Shown here piece after piece: positions 52,518-60,723 of a DNA stretch of 64,000 nt. The DNA is from Streptomyces canus (lineage in GTDB: Bacteria; Actinomycetota; Actinomycetes; Streptomycetales; Streptomycetaceae). The position numbers and the translations under genes are program-made. The stretch's first letter is position 1; every line of letters starts with the position of its first letter. The DNA is taken from contig NZ_KQ948656.1 of assembly GCF_001514145.1 (NCBI RefSeq), forward strand, positions 744,001 through 808,000, given 5' to 3'. A model generated the notes under the pieces. It did not search any database and was not told the DNA's origin. It saw nothing but the letters and a program-made list of their open reading frames with translations.

Positions 52518-53492
52518 ATGACCGTTTTGATTCTTACCTGCGAAGAGGACGTGACGGCCGACATGGTCGTCGTGCACCTCAACGCCACGGGGGTACCGGT
52601 GGTCCGGCTCGACCCGGCGGACCTGACCGACGGTGTCGCACTGTCCGGGGAGTACGTGCACGGCAGCTTCCGCGGCCACCTGTCGGCCGGCGGCCGTCTG
52701 GTGGGCATCTCCGGGCTGCGCTCGATCTGGGTGCGCCGTCCGGGCACCCCCGCGGCGCGGGCGGCCGCGCCCTCGGAGTGGCTGACCGAGGAGTCCGCCC
52801 AGGCGCTGTACGGCATGCTCCGGGGCAGTGACGCCCGCTGGATGAACCACCCCGACGCGGCCCGCCGGGCCCGTCACAAGCCCTGGCAGCTACGGCTCGC
52901 CCAGCGCTGCGGACTGCCCGTCCCGGCCACGATCGTGACGACGTTCCCGCAGGCCGCTCGCGAGTTCGCCGAGCGCTATCCCGACCTGGTGGTCAAGCCG
53001 GTCTCCGGCGCGCACCCGCAGGACCCGCCGCGGGCGGTGCCGACCAGCCGGGTCGCGCCGGACGCCGACTTCTCGGCTGTCGCGTTCGGTCCCACTCTGC
53101 TGCAACGGCGGGTCGCCAAGCGGGCCGACATACGCCTGACCGTCGTGGGTGAGACCCTGCTGGCCGCCCGGAAACCTACGGGCGCCGATGACGAGGTGGA
53201 CGTCCGGTTCGCCCCGCCCACCTCCTCCTGGCGGCCCACCGACGTCCCGCCGCGGGTGGCCGCGGCCGTCCGGGACTATCTCCGGGCGGCGGAACTGGCG
53301 TACGGCGCCTTCGACTTCGCTGAGGACGGGGACGGGACCTGGTGGTTCCTGGAATGCAACCAGTCGGGACAGTTCGGCTTCGTCGAGGTGGAGACGGGCC
53401 AGCCGATCGCGCGCAGCATCGCCGAGTGGCTGGCCCGGCCCGGTCAGGACCCGCGTTCGCGCGCCAACGGGGCGAACACCACGGTGTCCTGA
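52518..53492 (+). CDS. tgmB: ATP-grasp ribosomal peptide maturase (graspetide ligase)
   Basis: A 324-aa ATP-grasp ligase of the TgmB/MvdC-MvdD type, expected to phosphorylate acidic side chains of TgmA and close macrolactone or macrolactam rings. N-terminal pre-grasp domain begins TVLILTCEEDVTADMVVVHL and carries SIWVRRPG; the ATP-grasp part has NHPDAARRARHKPWQLRLA, the Lys in DLVVKPVSGA, and the metal/nucleotide-binding WWFLECNQSGQFGFVE near the C-terminus. Close spacing to tgmA and a poor SD imply coupled translation. No SAM methyltransferase (tgmC-like) follows. Confidence 0.9.
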   Translation: MTVLILTCEEDVTADMVVVHLNATGVPVVRLDPADLTDGVALSGEYVHGSFRGHLSAGGRLVGISGLRSIWVRRPGTPAARAAAPSEWLTEESAQALYGMLRGSDARWMNHPDAARRARHKPWQLRLAQRCGLPVPATIVTTFPQAAREFAERYPDLVVKPVSGAHPQDPPRAVPTSRVAPDADFSAVAFGPTLLQRRVAKRADIRLTVVGETLLAARKPTGADDEVDVRFAPPTSSWRPTDVPPRVAAAVRDYLRAAELAYGAFDFAEDGDGTWWFLECNQSGQFGFVEVETGQPIARSIAEWLARPGQDPRSRANGANTTVS

Positions 53493-53499
53493 GGCCGGG

Positions 53500-53715
53500 T
53501 CAGTAGGGCCGCGGGGCGGCGGGCGGAAGGGCCGGCACCCATCCCTGACCGGGCGAGGCCGGGCGCTCGGGGACGGGCGGGGGCATGAGGGACTGCAGCG
53601 GCCGCATGACGTACTCCAGTTCCCTGCGTACGCGCTCGGCCTCCCTGCGGGTCAGAGCGGGGACGTCGCCGCGCTCGGCGACCAGTCGGTCGTAGATGGG
53701 GGAATCCTGGAACAC
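53500..53715 (-). CDS. small Pro-rich protein next to the graspetide genes
   Basis: A 71-aa protein, GTG start. The first 45 residues are helical and charged (YDRLVAERGDVPALTRREAE, RVRRELEYVMRPLQ) and the rest is Pro-rich ending AAPRPY. I recall similar small proteins beginning MFQDxPIYDxLxAERGDVP beside such RiPP loci in Streptomyces, so it may belong to the system, but it is convergent with tgmB (8-bp gap) and has no known function. Confidence 0.65.
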   Translation of the reverse strand: MFQDSPIYDRLVAERGDVPALTRREAERVRRELEYVMRPLQSLMPPPVPERPASPGQGWVPALPPAAPRPY

Positions 53716-53832
53716 CCGTCAACGCGCCTTTCGTTTTCGCGGGCCCACGCGCATGGGCACGGTTGACGAGTCTAGGCGCCTCCACGCACCGACGTACGAA
53801 TTCCGGCGTCGGGCTTGACGGCTCGCGGGCGG

Positions 53833-54288
53833 TCATGCGCCGGTGGTGGACCCCGGGCGGACGATCATCAGGACGGTCACGGTCGCCCACAGAAGGTTGA
53901 AGATGCCGGTGAACATGGCCAGTTGGACGGTGCTGCGGCGTTCGACGCTTCCCTGTCCGGTCAGTTCCTCGAGCAGTTCGCCCTGCCGGGGCAGGACGAA
54001 GGCGGCGAGGACTCCGGCAGCCGCGGCGGTCAGCGCCATGGACGTGGTCAGCCATGCGTCGCCAAGGACTCCCATCGCGGCTCCGGTGGCGATGCCGAGG
54101 ACGGGGACCGCGATGCCGATGCCGGCGTAGACCCGGCAGATGCGGTGCAGCAGCCGTACCGTGCCGAGCCCGGTCTCCTCCTCGTGGGCCCGGCGGGCCG
54201 CCGGTGGGAACATGCTGGCCGCGACGGTCACCGGCCCCACGGCGACGATGGCGACGAGGACGTGCAGGGTGAGCAGGAACTTGGTCAT
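53833..54288 (-). CDS. small integral membrane protein (DUF2269-like)
   Basis: A 151-aa protein with four hydrophobic helices: FLLTLHVLVAIVAVGPVTV, IGIAVPVLGIATGAAMGVLG, ALTAAAAGVLAAFVLP and FTGIFNLLWATVTVLMIV. The first helix with LHVLVAIVAVGP is typical of DUF2269/predicted membrane proteins. No catalytic motif apart from a conserved-looking His9. ATG at 54288. Divergent from the AraC-type regulator, which may control it. Confidence 0.7.
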   Translation of the reverse strand: MTKFLLTLHVLVAIVAVGPVTVAASMFPPAARRAHEEETGLGTVRLLHRICRVYAGIGIAVPVLGIATGAAMGVLGDAWLTTSMALTAAAAGVLAAFVLPRQGELLEELTGQGSVERRSTVQLAMFTGIFNLLWATVTVLMIVRPGSTTGA

Positions 54289-54469
54289 GGGGTGGCGTGT
54301 CCTTCTCCGGTGCGGTCGGCGGTGCCCGCCCACCCTAGGAATCCGCCGGGTGATCACACAGGGGCTGAAACGACATGTTCCAACGGGTTCCCGCCAACGC
54401 CCCCGGCAGGGAATTTCCGGCTGATCCGGTGGTCGTGGCTCTGGCGGGAATCCGCCTATCGTGGCGGTC

Positions 54470-55444
54470 ATGCACTCCGTGGTGATCCTGGTTCTCGACG
54501 ATGTGGTGCCGTTCGACATGGCGGCACCGATGCAGGTGTTCGACTGGACACAGCTGCCCGACGGTCGCCCCGCCTACCGCGTCCGGCTGTGCGCCGAGTC
54601 TCCGGAGGTGCGTGCGGACGGCGGTTTCACCCTGCGGGTCGAGCACGGGCTCGACGCCCTCGCGGAGGCGGACACGGTCATCGTGCCGGGCTGCGCCCCC
54701 ACCGCCGGGCCGCCCTCCCCGCGCGCGCTGACCGCGTTGCGGGAGGCCGCGGCGGCCGGCACCCGGATCGCGTCCGTGTGCGTGGGCGCGTTCGTGCTGG
54801 CGGAGGCCGGGCTCCTGGACGGGCTGCGTGCCACCACGCACTGGGTGGCCGCGGACGACCTCGCGCGGCGCTTCCCCGCCGTCGAGGTCCAGCCGGACGT
54901 GCTGTACGTCGACAACGGTCAGATCCTGACCTCCGCGGGTGCGGCGGCGGCACTCGACATGTGTCTGCACATGATCCGCCGGGACCTGGGCTCGGCCGTC
55001 GCCGCGCACGCCGCCCGGATGTCGGTGATGCCCCTCGAACGAGAGGGCGGGCAGGCTCAGTTCATCGTGCACGACCACCCGCCGGTACCCCGCGGGTCGA
55101 CGCTGGAGCCCCTCCTGGAGTGGGTCGAGGACAACCTCGCCCACGAGATCACCCTCGGGGCGATGGCCGCCCGTTCGGGAATGAGCGAGCGCACCTTCAG
55201 CCGCCGATTCCGCGAACAGACGGGCAGCACGCCTCTGCAGTGGCTGCTGCGGGCCCGGGTGCGGCGCGCCCAGTACCTGCTGGAGAACACCGGCCACCCG
55301 GTCGAACGGATCGCGCGGCAGGCGGGGTTCGGCTCCCCCACGGCGTTCAGGGAACGCTTCCGCAGGGTCGTCGGCACCACTCCGCAGGCGTACCGCGCGG
55401 CCTTTCACGCGAAAGACGCCGTCCCGGCGGGGGCGCGCTCCTGA
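54470..55444 (+). CDS. GlxA-family transcriptional regulator (DJ-1/PfpI plus AraC)
   Basis: A 324-aa regulator, the second of this type here. N-terminal DJ-1-like domain (about 3-175; VVILVLDDVVPFDMAAPMQVF, and SVCVGAFVLAEAGLLDG with a Cys at the nucleophile position) and C-terminal AraC domain with MAARSGMSERTFSRRFREQTG and IARQAGFGSPTAFRERFRRV, ending PQAYRAAF. ATG 54470 has TATCGT 8 nt upstream, so it may be leaderless. Probably controls the divergent membrane gene or itself. Confidence 0.85.
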   Translation: MHSVVILVLDDVVPFDMAAPMQVFDWTQLPDGRPAYRVRLCAESPEVRADGGFTLRVEHGLDALAEADTVIVPGCAPTAGPPSPRALTALREAAAAGTRIASVCVGAFVLAEAGLLDGLRATTHWVAADDLARRFPAVEVQPDVLYVDNGQILTSAGAAAALDMCLHMIRRDLGSAVAAHAARMSVMPLEREGGQAQFIVHDHPPVPRGSTLEPLLEWVEDNLAHEITLGAMAARSGMSERTFSRRFREQTGSTPLQWLLRARVRRAQYLLENTGHPVERIARQAGFGSPTAFRERFRRVVGTTPQAYRAAFHAKDAVPAGARS

Positions 55445-55468
55445 CCGCCCGCCGGGGCCGGCGTGGTG

Positions 55469-55711
55469 TCACCCGGCCAGAGGCAGGCTGTTCTCGCCGT
55501 CCGGGTCCGCACATCCGGCGGCCGGCAGCAGGGCGTCGGCCCTGGCGACCGCTTCACGGACGTCGGTGGTGCCCATCATCACGCACAGTGTGTAACTGAC
55601 GTCCTCCAGCTCGCGAGCCGTCGCCGGTCTCTCCCTCTCCGCCTGAGCGATCCTCAATGACGCATACCGGGTCAGCAGGGTCCTGACGGCCTTCGGGTCC
55701 GGAACGAGCAC
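55469..55711 (-). CDS. DUF5133-family small protein, 80 aa
   Basis: A short helical protein with the pattern of Streptomyces DUF5133: MLVPDPKAVRTLLTRYASL, ARELEDVSYTLCVMMGTTDVREAV, then a short tail. Function unknown. ATG start at 55711. The convergent regulator ends 25 bp away. Confidence 0.75.
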   Translation of the reverse strand: MLVPDPKAVRTLLTRYASLRIAQAERERPATARELEDVSYTLCVMMGTTDVREAVARADALLPAAGCADPDGENSLPLAG

Positions 55712-55884
55712 GAAGCGCCCCTCTCTCGAATTTTTCGCTGCGTATGCCCCATCTGCACCGGCTCAATCCCATCCGCTGCCGCCCGGCACGCGATTGGCGC
55801 AATACCGTGCGCCCGGACCCGCTTCCCCAAGCGCCGCAAACCGTTGAACAAGGGGCATCCCTCGCACATGAACGGTATACGCCC

Positions 55885-56241
55885 ATGAACCGCTCCGCAG
55901 GCCTCCTCAGCGCCCTCTACCTCGCGACGAGCACCGGACTGGCCTGGACCGCCGTCCTCGCGCTGCGTCACGACCCCCCGTGGGCCGTATGCCTGTTCGC
56001 CGCCGCGAGCCTGGTCCCGGTCATCGCGGTCGTACGGGAGAGCGTGCTCTGCGACCAACGGCGCGCTCTGGCCGAAATGTGGAGGCGGGCGGCGGGTCCC
56101 GGCGGGCCCGGTGCGCAGGCCGCCGACGACATCGTCCGCGCCGAGCTCGACACCGCGTGCTGTGAACGCTGGTGGACGAGCTGCGGCACCGACCACGACT
56201 CGGCGTGCCCCCGCCGGGTGCCCCGGAGCAGCGCGGCATGA
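55885..56241 (+). CDS. small two-helix membrane protein, 118 aa
   Basis: Unrecognised. Two hydrophobic segments (LLSALYLATSTGLAWTAVLAL and AVCLFAAASLVPVIAVV, about 6-26 and 34-50), then a cytoplasmic tail with QRRALAEMWRRAAG, an acidic helix and four Cys residues (CCERWWTSCG, ACPRR). ATG 55885 lacks a strong SD; an in-frame start 47 codons earlier is less likely. Converges on the ABC gene. Confidence 0.55.
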   Translation: MNRSAGLLSALYLATSTGLAWTAVLALRHDPPWAVCLFAAASLVPVIAVVRESVLCDQRRALAEMWRRAAGPGGPGAQAADDIVRAELDTACCERWWTSCGTDHDSACPRRVPRSSAA

Positions 56242-56263
56242 TGCCCGGCGGGCGGGCCCTGCG

Positions 56264-58030
56264 TCAGGCGACCTGTCCGGCGTGCAGTTCGGTGTAGGCC
56301 CCGCCGCGGCGCAGGAGTTCCTCGTGGGTGCCGGTCTCCAGGATCCGGCCCTCCCCCAGCACCACAATGCGGTCGGCGCCGCGCACGGTCGACAGCCGGT
56401 GCGCGACCACGAAGGTCGTGCGTCCGTGCAGCAGCCGGGCCAGCGCCTGCTGGACGAGCGCCTCGGAGCGGGTGTCCAGGGCCGAGGTCGCCTCGTCGAG
56501 GACGAGCACCCGCGGATCACGGATCAGGGCCCGGGCGATGGCCAGGCGCTGGCGCTGCCCGCCGGACAGCCGGGCGCCGCGCTCGCCGACCAGGGTGTCC
56601 AGGCCCTGCGGCAGCCGGTCCACGAACTCCAGTGCGTTCGCGTCGCGCAGCGCCGCACGTACCGTCTCCTCGTCGGCGTCGTCCATGCCGTAGGCGACGT
56701 TCTCCCGGATCGTGCCGTCGAAGAGGATGGACTCCTGCGGTACGACGGACAGGAAGCGCCGGTAGGTGCGCAGATCGAGGGTGTTCATGTCGGTCCCGTC
56801 GAGCAGCAGCCGTCCCGCGGTGGGCCGGATGAAACCGATGACGAGGTTGAGCACGGTGGACTTGCCCGCGCCGGACGCGCCGACCAGGGCGACGGTCTCG
56901 CCAGGGGTGACGGAGAGGGTGAAGTCCCGCACGGCGGGCCGCCCGTTGTCGTACGCGTGGCCCACGCCCTGGAATTCGACGGCCCCGCGCACCGAGTCCA
57001 CCCGGTCCTTGCCCTCGTTGTCCTCCAGTTCGGGTGCCTGGAGCACCTCGCCGACGGAACGGACGGACTCCAGGCCCTTGGTGATGACCGGGGCGAGTCC
57101 CGCCAACGTTGTCGTGGAGTTGGTGAGCGTGGTCAGGAACGCGCTGAGCATCACGACGTCGCCCGGGGTGACGCCCCAGACGCCGTAGTACGACACCAGC
57201 GCGGCCGCCGCGAGGACGAGCACGCCGACCACGTTGAGGACGACCCAGGCCAGCGAGCCGAAGCGGCCGTTGACCAGATCGAGACGCATCCCGGAGGTCA
57301 GCAGGCGGCGCAGGGTGCCGTCCATGCGGCGCAGTGCCTTGCCCTCCAGGCCGTGGGCGCGGGTGACCGGGATGAGGCGGGTCATCTCCGTGACGCGGGA
57401 CGACAGGGTCTCGACCTCGTGCCGGAAGTGTTCGTTGTGGGTGCGCAGCCGGGCCCTGAGACGGGCCACGACGAGGGCCGCGGCGGGCACGACGACGAGG
57501 AAGACCGGCACGAACTCCGGTGTCCGTACGGCGATGATGACGAGGCCGCCGACGAGTACGGTGATCGCACCGAGGCCGGTCTCCGCGGTCTGCTGCACCA
57601 TCTGTTCGACGGTCTCGACGTCCCGCACCACCTTCGCCTGCAGCACACCGGCGCTGACCCGCGAGTGGTAGCCGATGGACAGCTGCTGCATGCGGGTGCA
57701 CAGGGCGGAACGCAGGGTGGTGCCCATGCGGCGGACGCTGCCGTACAGGAGGCGGACATAGAGGAGGTGCAGGGGATAGTTGACCAGCAGGATGAACAGG
57801 ATGACGCCGGTACTCGTCCAGAGCCGGGAGATCGGCTGGTGCTGGACGACGGTGTCGATGATGGACGCGGTGATCAGGGGCAGCAGCCACACCGGGCTGT
57901 GCTTGACGGTGAACACCGTGGCGGCCGCGGCCAGTCGGCGACGGTCGGCGCGGAACAGGTAGGCGAGTGTGCGTATCGGGTGTTCCCCCCGATAGCGGTG
58001 GTCGAGCGGTTTCTCCAGCGACGAGGCCAT
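56264..58030 (-). CDS. ABC exporter half-transporter (membrane domain fused to ATPase)
   Basis: A 588-aa type IV ABC protein. Six-helix transmembrane domain about 25-315, ATPase about 345-580 with Walker A GASGAGKST, Q-loop VVPQES, signature LSGGQRQRLAIARALI, Walker B VLVLDEATSALD and H-loop VVAHRLS. Functions as a dimer exporting lipids, peptides or drugs. It could export the graspetide encoded 3 kb away, but nothing in the order of genes demands it. A LacI-type half-palindrome lies 35 bp upstream of the ATG. Confidence 0.93.
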   Translation of the reverse strand: MASSLEKPLDHRYRGEHPIRTLAYLFRADRRRLAAAATVFTVKHSPVWLLPLITASIIDTVVQHQPISRLWTSTGVILFILLVNYPLHLLYVRLLYGSVRRMGTTLRSALCTRMQQLSIGYHSRVSAGVLQAKVVRDVETVEQMVQQTAETGLGAITVLVGGLVIIAVRTPEFVPVFLVVVPAAALVVARLRARLRTHNEHFRHEVETLSSRVTEMTRLIPVTRAHGLEGKALRRMDGTLRRLLTSGMRLDLVNGRFGSLAWVVLNVVGVLVLAAAALVSYYGVWGVTPGDVVMLSAFLTTLTNSTTTLAGLAPVITKGLESVRSVGEVLQAPELEDNEGKDRVDSVRGAVEFQGVGHAYDNGRPAVRDFTLSVTPGETVALVGASGAGKSTVLNLVIGFIRPTAGRLLLDGTDMNTLDLRTYRRFLSVVPQESILFDGTIRENVAYGMDDADEETVRAALRDANALEFVDRLPQGLDTLVGERGARLSGGQRQRLAIARALIRDPRVLVLDEATSALDTRSEALVQQALARLLHGRTTFVVAHRLSTVRGADRIVVLGEGRILETGTHEELLRRGGAYTELHAGQVA

Positions 58031-58062
58031 CGTCGGCGGTCCTCCCAGGTTGCCGATGTGAG

Positions 58063-58075
58063 GGCAAGCGCTTTC
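58063..58075. promoter_or_regulatory. LacI-type operator-like site
   Basis: GCAAGCGCTTTC contains the AAGCGCTT palindrome (58066-58073) with partly symmetric flanks, like operators of LacI-family regulators in Actinobacteria. Located 33-45 bp before the ABC gene start codon. Confidence 0.3.
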
Positions 58076-58119
58076 TCCCCCTCGTCGGCAAGGGATACAC
58101 CAGGTGGTGGAGAGGACTC

Positions 58120-58662
58120 CTACTCGTCCAGAGTGCGGGCGAGTTCCGTGGTGGCGTGGGCGATCTCGCTGTCTTCGTCGGCCATCAGCCGGCTGAGGAC
58201 GCCACTCTTGGCGCGGACGGCCTGACGGGCCTGGCGCTCCCACACCACGGGGTTATCACGGTGGTTGAGCAGCTTGGGGTAGACGGCCGCCGTGCTCTCC
58301 CACTGGCGGGCGCCGGCGATGCTCCGAAGCAGCTGGATGATCTCCGCCCGGCAGGTCACCTGGGGCAGTTGAGCGAGTTCCCAGAGGAAGGGGACCGTGG
58401 CGGCGGTGGCCTGCTCCACGACGAAGCCGTACTGGCAGATGCGCTTGCGCAGGTCACCGAGTGCGGCACTGGCCGTGTCCGGGTCACCCCAGGCCACGCT
58501 GTTGAGGAGCAGGGGGATGGCCGCGGCACAGCCGGTGGAGTCCTGGATCTCGGCCCAGGGAACCCGGCTCAGCGCCGCGAGGGGCGTGGTCGGCGCCACC
58601 CCGGTCGTGGGCACGGGGCGGCTGGTGCGCTCGTTGCTCGGTTGGTCCGGAGCGGTGCGCAT
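58120..58662 (-). CDS. hypothetical HEAT-like helical protein, 180 aa
   Basis: Not assigned. From residue about 35 the sequence is a series of helix pairs (WAEIQDSTGCAAAIPLLLNS, DPDTASAALGDLRKRICQYG, ATVPFLWELAQLPQV, CRAEIIQLLRSIAGARQW) reminiscent of HEAT/ARM repeats found in Streptomyces immunity-like or regulatory proteins. ATG 58662 has GGAAAGG about 10 nt upstream; an earlier ATG at 58689 has none. It lies 28 bp after the RsbW-like gene and is probably co-transcribed with it. Confidence 0.6.
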   Translation of the reverse strand: MRTAPDQPSNERTSRPVPTTGVAPTTPLAALSRVPWAEIQDSTGCAAAIPLLLNSVAWGDPDTASAALGDLRKRICQYGFVVEQATAATVPFLWELAQLPQVTCRAEIIQLLRSIAGARQWESTAAVYPKLLNHRDNPVVWERQARQAVRAKSGVLSRLMADEDSEIAHATTELARTLDE

Positions 58663-58690
58663 GGTGTGAGACCTTTCCACGGCAGTCATG

Positions 58691-59206
58691 TCAGGGAGGA
58701 GGGGCGGCCGACAGCTTGGCCCAGACGGACTTGCCGGCCGGGGGCCGCGAGGTCCAGCCCCATTCCTCGGCCAGGGCGTCGACGATGTACAGGCCACGGC
58801 CGTGCTCCCGCAGGGCGGTGACGTCGGCGGGCGCGTACGCGGGCGGCTCGTCAGCGGGGTCGGAGACGGTCACCAGCAGATGGGCGGGGTCCAGGGACAA
58901 GCCCAGCCACACCTCGGTCGCACCGCCCGCCGCGGGCCGGAGCACCGCGTGCGCCACGGCGTTGGCCGCGAGTTCGGTGATCACGAGGGTGGCGTCGTCG
59001 CTGCGGTGGTCGAGGGACCAGCAGCTCAGCGTCTCGCGGGTGAAGGCGCGGGCCCGGGCGAAACCCTCCCCGCTGCAGTTGACGAGCAGCGCGGCGCTGC
59101 CGAGGGGGACCGGACGCCGCGAGGTCTCACCGGCCGGGCCCGCATCACCCGCCTCCGGCACAGCCTGGCTCGGCGGCCGGATCGCGTGATTCGCAGGTGA
59201 CGACAC
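58691..59206 (-). CDS. RsbW-like ATP-binding regulatory protein (HATPase_c)
   Basis: A 171-aa anti-sigma/serine-kinase-type protein: FARARAFTRETLSCWSL, N-box VITELAANAVAHAV, DPADEPP and EHGRGLYIVDALAEEWG give a GHKL ATP site. GTG 59206 has AAGGAG 6 nt upstream, making it preferable to 59242. It is divergent from the DUF397 gene and next to an XRE regulator with DUF5753, the standard Streptomyces abaA-/whiJ-like trio of small DNA-binding, DUF397 and ATPase proteins. Confidence 0.88.
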   Translation of the reverse strand: MSSPANHAIRPPSQAVPEAGDAGPAGETSRRPVPLGSAALLVNCSGEGFARARAFTRETLSCWSLDHRSDDATLVITELAANAVAHAVLRPAAGGATEVWLGLSLDPAHLLVTVSDPADEPPAYAPADVTALREHGRGLYIVDALAEEWGWTSRPPAGKSVWAKLSAAPPP

Positions 59207-59418
59207 GGCATCTCCTTGATGCGACGTCAAGACGGGGCGCAACCACAGGGGTTGACGCTGGAGCTATTATCCACGCTGAAGGCGTCCGCGTGCAATTGCA
59301 CGAGAAATTGCGCGAAGATTGGGTGGGGCCACGGAGGTTGCCAGTTGTGCACCCCTGTCCCACCCCGCACGGCCGGGCACGGCGCCCGGCGAAGAACGTG
59401 AACAGCAAGGAGACTGCA

Positions 59419-59649
59419 GTGCCACCAGTGCAGAACGGAGTGCGGGCGAGTTCGCTCGACGCCCGCTGGGTCAAGAGCCGGCACAGCAACGCCGAGGGCA
59501 ACTGCGTCGAAGTGGCCACACTCTTCGACGGCGGCGTCGCGCTGCGCAACTCCCGTGATCCCGACGGTCCCGCGCTGGTCTACACACCGGCCGAGGTCGC
59601 GGCGTTCCTCGCCGGCGCGAAAGACGGTGAGTTCGACCACCTCCTGTGA
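59419..59649 (+). CDS. DUF397 small protein (WhiJ/abaA-type partner)
   Basis: A 76-aa DUF397 protein: ARWVKSRHSNAEGNCVEVA, GVALRNSRDPDGPALVYT and AEVAAFLAGAKDGEFDHL cover the whole domain. GTG 59419 with AAGGAG 6 nt upstream; a GTG 6 codons earlier has none. DUF397 proteins work with an XRE/DUF5753 regulator in developmental control. A perfect terminator separates it from the XRE gene downstream, so the two have separate promoters. Confidence 0.92.
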   Translation: MPPVQNGVRASSLDARWVKSRHSNAEGNCVEVATLFDGGVALRNSRDPDGPALVYTPAEVAAFLAGAKDGEFDHLL

Positions 59650-59662
59650 GGTGCGGGTTTCG

Positions 59663-59707
59663 AGGTGCCGGTGGCGGGCTCCAACTCCCGTACCGCCACC
59701 GGCACCT
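59663..59707 (+). terminator. 15-bp perfect hairpin after DUF397
   Basis: AGGTGCCGGTGGCGG (59663-59677) pairs with CCGCCACCGGCACCT (59693-59707), loop 15 nt, 13 bp past the stop. A TAGTGT -10-like element for the next gene lies at 59742-59747. Confidence 0.8.
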
Positions 59708-59781
59708 ACGGAATGATGCGGAGCGGCCACACTGCGTGCGATAGTGTGAGTCGTCTCTGTGCCGGTTTACTGGGAGTCAGG

Positions 59782-60699
59782 ATGTCTGCCGCGTCCCATC
59801 GCACCTCCCGCCTGGAACCGTATCTGGACCGGTCGGAACCGGCTCCCACCCTGCTGAAGATGCTGGTCGGCGTCCAGTTGACGGGATTGCGCGAGGATGC
59901 CGGGCTCGCCCAGGACCAGGCGGCGCGGGCCCTCGGGTTCAGCCCTGCGAAGCTGTCCCGCATCGAGTCGGGCAAGGGCCGCAAGCCCCCGTCGGAGAGC
60001 GACGTGCGCGCCCTCCTCCAGCTGTACGGCACCGAGGACTACGAGGCCTCCGTGCTGCTCAAGCTGTTGCAGCGGGCCGGTGAGCCGGGCTGGTGGCAGC
60101 GGTACGACAAGCGGTTGATGCCCGAGTGGTTCGACCGGCTGGTCGGGCTCCAGGAGGCGGCCGCGGCGATCCGTACCTTCGAGATCCAGTACGTCCCCGG
60201 CCTGCTGCAGACCCCGGACTACACGCGGGCGGTGGTGGAACGCGGCCTGCCGACCGCGGCGGCCGGCGAGGTGGCGCGGCGCGTCGAGCTGCGCACGCGG
60301 CGTGCGCAGTTGCTGCAGCGCACGGACCCCCCGCAGCTGTGGGCGGTGATCGACGAGTCGGTGCTGCTGCGGGTGCTGGGCAGCCGGGAGGTCATGCGGG
60401 CACAGCTTGCGCACCTCGTCGACATGGCCCAGCGCCCCCATGTGACGGTGCAGGTCGTCCCCTTGGACGTGACCAACGCGTCCGCCCCGGCCATCCCGAT
60501 CACCTACCTCCGCTTCGGCGGTCTCGATCTGCCGGACGTCGTCTATCTGGAGCACATCAAGAGTGCGAACTTCCTGGAGGACCGGGACGAGACGGAGGAA
60601 TACCGGCTCGCCCTGGACCGACTGGCCGACGACGCGCTCGAACCCCGGGCCTCGCTGAAGCTGTTGCAGCAGACGATGGAGCAGCGTTACGGCGGCTGA
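59782..60699 (+). CDS. XRE-family regulator with DUF5753 domain
   Basis: A 305-aa WhiJ-like DNA-binding protein. Helix-turn-helix about 30-85 (LREDAGLAQDQAARALGF, SPAKLSRIESGKGR); DUF5753 about 110-300, with EIQYVPGLLQTPDYTRAVV and LWAVIDESVLLRVLG as hallmarks. Such proteins repress targets until modulated by DUF397 partners. ATG 59782, SD GGGAG. Follows the DUF397 gene. Confidence 0.93.
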   Translation: MSAASHRTSRLEPYLDRSEPAPTLLKMLVGVQLTGLREDAGLAQDQAARALGFSPAKLSRIESGKGRKPPSESDVRALLQLYGTEDYEASVLLKLLQRAGEPGWWQRYDKRLMPEWFDRLVGLQEAAAAIRTFEIQYVPGLLQTPDYTRAVVERGLPTAAAGEVARRVELRTRRAQLLQRTDPPQLWAVIDESVLLRVLGSREVMRAQLAHLVDMAQRPHVTVQVVPLDVTNASAPAIPITYLRFGGLDLPDVVYLEHIKSANFLEDRDETEEYRLALDRLADDALEPRASLKLLQQTMEQRYGG

Positions 60700-60723
60700 G
60701 AACCGGCGCGGACGCCAGTCCTC

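Noticed and set aside
56264..58030. Assignment of the ABC exporter as the graspetide exporter
   Set aside because: It lies 3 kb away, on the other strand and behind unrelated genes; no peptidase domain or linkage supports it.
56111..58225. 704-codon plus-strand frame opposite the ABC exporter
   Set aside because: The ABC motifs on the minus strand are complete; this frame has no domain and is a GC-bias shadow.
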